Of a stretch of 64,000 nucleotides of DNA, positions 62,167 to 64,000 are shown in pieces. The stretch lies in the NCBI GenBank assembly GCA_023212725.1, contig JALBYF010000053.1, forward strand, positions 1-64,000, read 5' to 3'. A model generated the notes under the pieces. That model saw only the letters and a list, made by a program, of their open reading frames with translations. It did no database searches and was not told the DNA's origin. Numbering within the stretch: the stretch's first letter is position 1; each line of letters opens with the position of its first letter. The translations under genes were made by a program, and so were the position numbers. The stretch comes from Tranzscheliella williamsii. Lineage: Eukaryota > Basidiomycota > Ustilaginomycetes > Ustilaginales > Ustilaginaceae.

Positions 62167-63990
62167 CTAGGAGAAGAGGTTGGTGGTGCGCTTGCGGAGC
62201 AGATGGACCTTGCGGGAGACTTCGGACTTCTGGAGGGTGGTGAGCTTGGCGTCGTCGAGCGCCTCCTCCTCGAGCGAGCGGAGCATGGTCCTGAGCGTCT
62301 CGGGCTTGGAGGGCGCGTAGGGGCTCTGGCGCTGCGAGCGCACGATCTGCGACGGCGTCGACCCGAAGAAGCTGGACAGCTTCGACAGCGATCGGTCGTT
62401 CGGCGCCAGGCGGCTGTGCCGCGAGCCGTAGATGCCAGCCAGCCCCTCGCCGTCCGAGTCCATCGAGACGGCATCTTCAGCATCGCTGCTGTCGCTTTCC
62501 GAGTCGGACAGCTCGAGGAACGCGGCCGACGGACGCCGCTGCGCCTCGTCGCCCACCAGGAGCTGGCTGCGATGCCGAGACAGCCTGCCATCGCCGCTAT
62601 CCGATCGCATCGAGAGACGGCTGCCAGACGTCGCGCTGCGGAGCGATGACCTCGACGGCGACTCGCCGCGGTGCAGCCGATACGACGAGACACTGGCAGA
62701 GGCAGCCGTATGCGCCGATCCAGTGGCGCCAAAAATCGAGGCCAGCTCGGCCAAGCGCAGTCGATCGTTGCGCAGCAGATACTCGTAGCTGTCGATGGAT
62801 TGGCGGTAGGTGGAGAGGCCGTCGACCACCTCCCGATCCATATTACGCAGTGAGGTTGCCGGCGAGCGCCCTGCCGGAGAATGGCCCTGCAGCTCAGCAG
62901 CGCGCCTGGTCTGCCGTGCTCGAACGTCGTCATCGTCCTCGGAGTCAGAGCTATCGATGGACATGAAAGACTGCAATGTGTTTGCCGTAGATTGCCGGTC
63001 GGTAGATGTTGTACCATGGCTTTGAGACGAAGACGCTTCGGCCGCCGGGCCCGTCGGGTTCGTGCCATGGCTGTCGACCGAGAGCTCCTCATCCGTTCCA
63101 TGCTGCCAGGCGGTCGAGTCTCCCCGCAAGGCAAGCTGTCCAGACGGCGGTGAAGCGGTTCGGTTGCCCCTCGAGTCCTCTTCCTTGTGACGGGCTAGTG
63201 TGGGGGCGATGAGCTCTACGGGCACCGCTTCGCCGAGCCATCGTGACATCTTGGCGACGCGGCGTCTCCGCTCATCGCGCAATGCCGCCAATTGCCGAGC
63301 TTCCGACGCTGCAAGCGCCTGATCAAATTGTGTGTGATCGAGAGGCTGGAAGGGGCCGTCTTCGGGCAGTGTAGGCGATGAGCCCTCGTCAAAAGCGGCG
63401 GCCGAGAAGGTGGCTAACTGGGCGGCTTTCGGCGTCGGCTCGTTGAACTCTTCCATACCCGGAGGCACATACGAACGGCCTTTCGTGGGGTCCACATCCC
63501 TTCCATCGCATCCCTTCTCCGGCGCATACGACGCAAACGGGATGTCGGAAAACGGATGAGGAATGCCCAAGAGCAAGGCGGCCTTGCGAGTGACGCCCTG
63601 GATTGGGACGATCGGATCGAGGTCTTTGTTCGGCAGCACAGTAGCGTTCAAGTAGGAGTTGACCAGCTGTCGTCCTGGTCTAAGCTTCCGGGAAAGCTCG
63701 CGTGCCCTACTTTCAGGAGCATGTCCGTGTCGTAAGGATTCACTTGAGAACGGGAGGCTTTGAGGACGGCTCTTCTTACGCAGTGTCTCCGCACCGGGGC
63801 CTAAGGACCTTGTGTGCAGGACGTTCTCTGTATTGGGTGCTGCATTAGCTATCAACATCTCTTCTCCCAGCATTTGAGTGAGTTTTTTAGTCCTCTTGAC
63901 CTGCTGGCGACGTTCTTCCGCCGTCATGTGGTTATGTGTGTCGGGTCGCGTGGGGTGCGATGACGGAGGCGGTAGGATTTCGTCGGTCAT
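62167..63990 (-). CDS. orphan protein with repeated S-x-x-[L/F]-G motif, possibly partial
   Basis: The 607-residue ORF starts at the ATG at 63990, ten bases from the window edge. CTCAG just before the ATG could be an intron acceptor, so upstream exons outside the window are possible. I do not recognise the family. A short motif recurs four times at wide spacing: KKLTQMLGEE (about 35-44), AKMSRWLGEAVP (about 246-257), AELASIFGATG (about 408-418) and SKLSSFFGSTPSQ (about 532-544). Each is a predicted amphipathic helix ending in Gly. The C-terminal 45 residues (LRTMLRSLEEEALDDAKLTT, then LQKSEVSRKVHLLRKRTTNL) are helical and basic. Between them the chain is Ser/Asp-rich, with an acidic SSDSEDDDD run near 345. 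It is convergent with URC1. Confidence 0.75.
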   Translation of the reverse strand: MTDEILPPPSSHPTRPDTHNHMTAEERRQQVKRTKKLTQMLGEEMLIANAAPNTENVLHTRSLGPGAETLRKKSRPQSLPFSSESLRHGHAPESRARELSRKLRPGRQLVNSYLNATVLPNKDLDPIVPIQGVTRKAALLLGIPHPFSDIPFASYAPEKGCDGRDVDPTKGRSYVPPGMEEFNEPTPKAAQLATFSAAAFDEGSSPTLPEDGPFQPLDHTQFDQALAASEARQLAALRDERRRRVAKMSRWLGEAVPVELIAPTLARHKEEDSRGNRTASPPSGQLALRGDSTAWQHGTDEELSVDSHGTNPTGPAAEASSSQSHGTTSTDRQSTANTLQSFMSIDSSDSEDDDDVRARQTRRAAELQGHSPAGRSPATSLRNMDREVVDGLSTYRQSIDSYEYLLRNDRLRLAELASIFGATGSAHTAASASVSSYRLHRGESPSRSSLRSATSGSRLSMRSDSGDGRLSRHRSQLLVGDEAQRRPSAAFLELSDSESDSSDAEDAVSMDSDGEGLAGIYGSRHSRLAPNDRSLSKLSSFFGSTPSQIVRSQRQSPYAPSKPETLRTMLRSLEEEALDDAKLTTLQKSEVSRKVHLLRKRTTNLFS

Positions 63991-64000
63991 CTGAGCTCGC

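Noticed and set aside
61944..63134. 396-codon ORF overlapping the last gene on the same strand
   Set aside because: Its frame is Arg/Ser/Pro-rich and out of frame with the longer ORF that contains the repeated motif and begins at the better start.

Overview
The window is nuclear DNA of a filamentous or dimorphic basidiomycete, most likely a smut-type fungus (Ustilaginomycotina). The evidence is the dense packing of mostly intronless large ORFs, short introns (70-125 nt) with GTRNGT donors and CTAAC-like branch sites, a first intron placed directly after the ATG of a ribosomal protein gene, GTGA/TCAC-rich spacers, and the mix of families. The species cannot be fixed from sequence alone. I recognise about 24 protein genes, one tRNA and one broken retroelement. 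Where a long ORF begins with a non-ATG codon I used the first plausible ATG.

Left part (1-18 kb): a decayed LINE-type retrotransposon tail, an intron-containing tRNA-Ser(CGA), a homopurine tract and tandem repeats, then a 1204-residue low-complexity orphan protein, a small mitochondrial protein, mitochondrial ribosomal protein uL13m, a CENP-B-type HTH DNA-binding protein without a transposase domain, and cytosolic ribosomal protein eL8.

Middle (18-38.5 kb): mitochondrial malate dehydrogenase, then three large regulators in a row on the minus strand: a Zn(II)2Cys6 transcription factor, an Ash1-like SET-domain histone methyltransferase with AT-hooks, and a Cti6-like PHD protein (Rpd3L-type deacetylase complex). 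They are followed by a five-exon class II aldolase/adducin-fold protein, a small coiled-coil protein divergent from it, a four-exon conserved fungal nuclear protein, and a secreted Rds1-type ferritin-like protein.

Right part (38.5-64 kb): a Ser-rich orphan, the cytosolic exosome helicase Ski2, a DUF952 protein, a mitochondrial K+/H+ exchange-related protein (Mit_KHE1), a hairpin-rich gene-free stretch that may be a retroelement remnant, the chromosomal passenger protein borealin (Nbl1 type), the Cdc7 activator Dbf4, a phosphosite-rich orphan, ARF1, the uracil-catabolism enzyme URC1, and a protein at the right edge with four spaced copies of an S-x-x-[L/F]-G motif.

Most genes are independent housekeeping units and there is no biosynthetic cluster or obvious defence island. 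The points most worth a second look are the paired basic motif in the Ash1-like protein, the repeated motif in the last protein, the hairpin cluster near 47.6 kb, the 20-bp inverted repeat near 17.7 kb, and the phased GCATGC triplet between the divergent genes at 33.3 kb.
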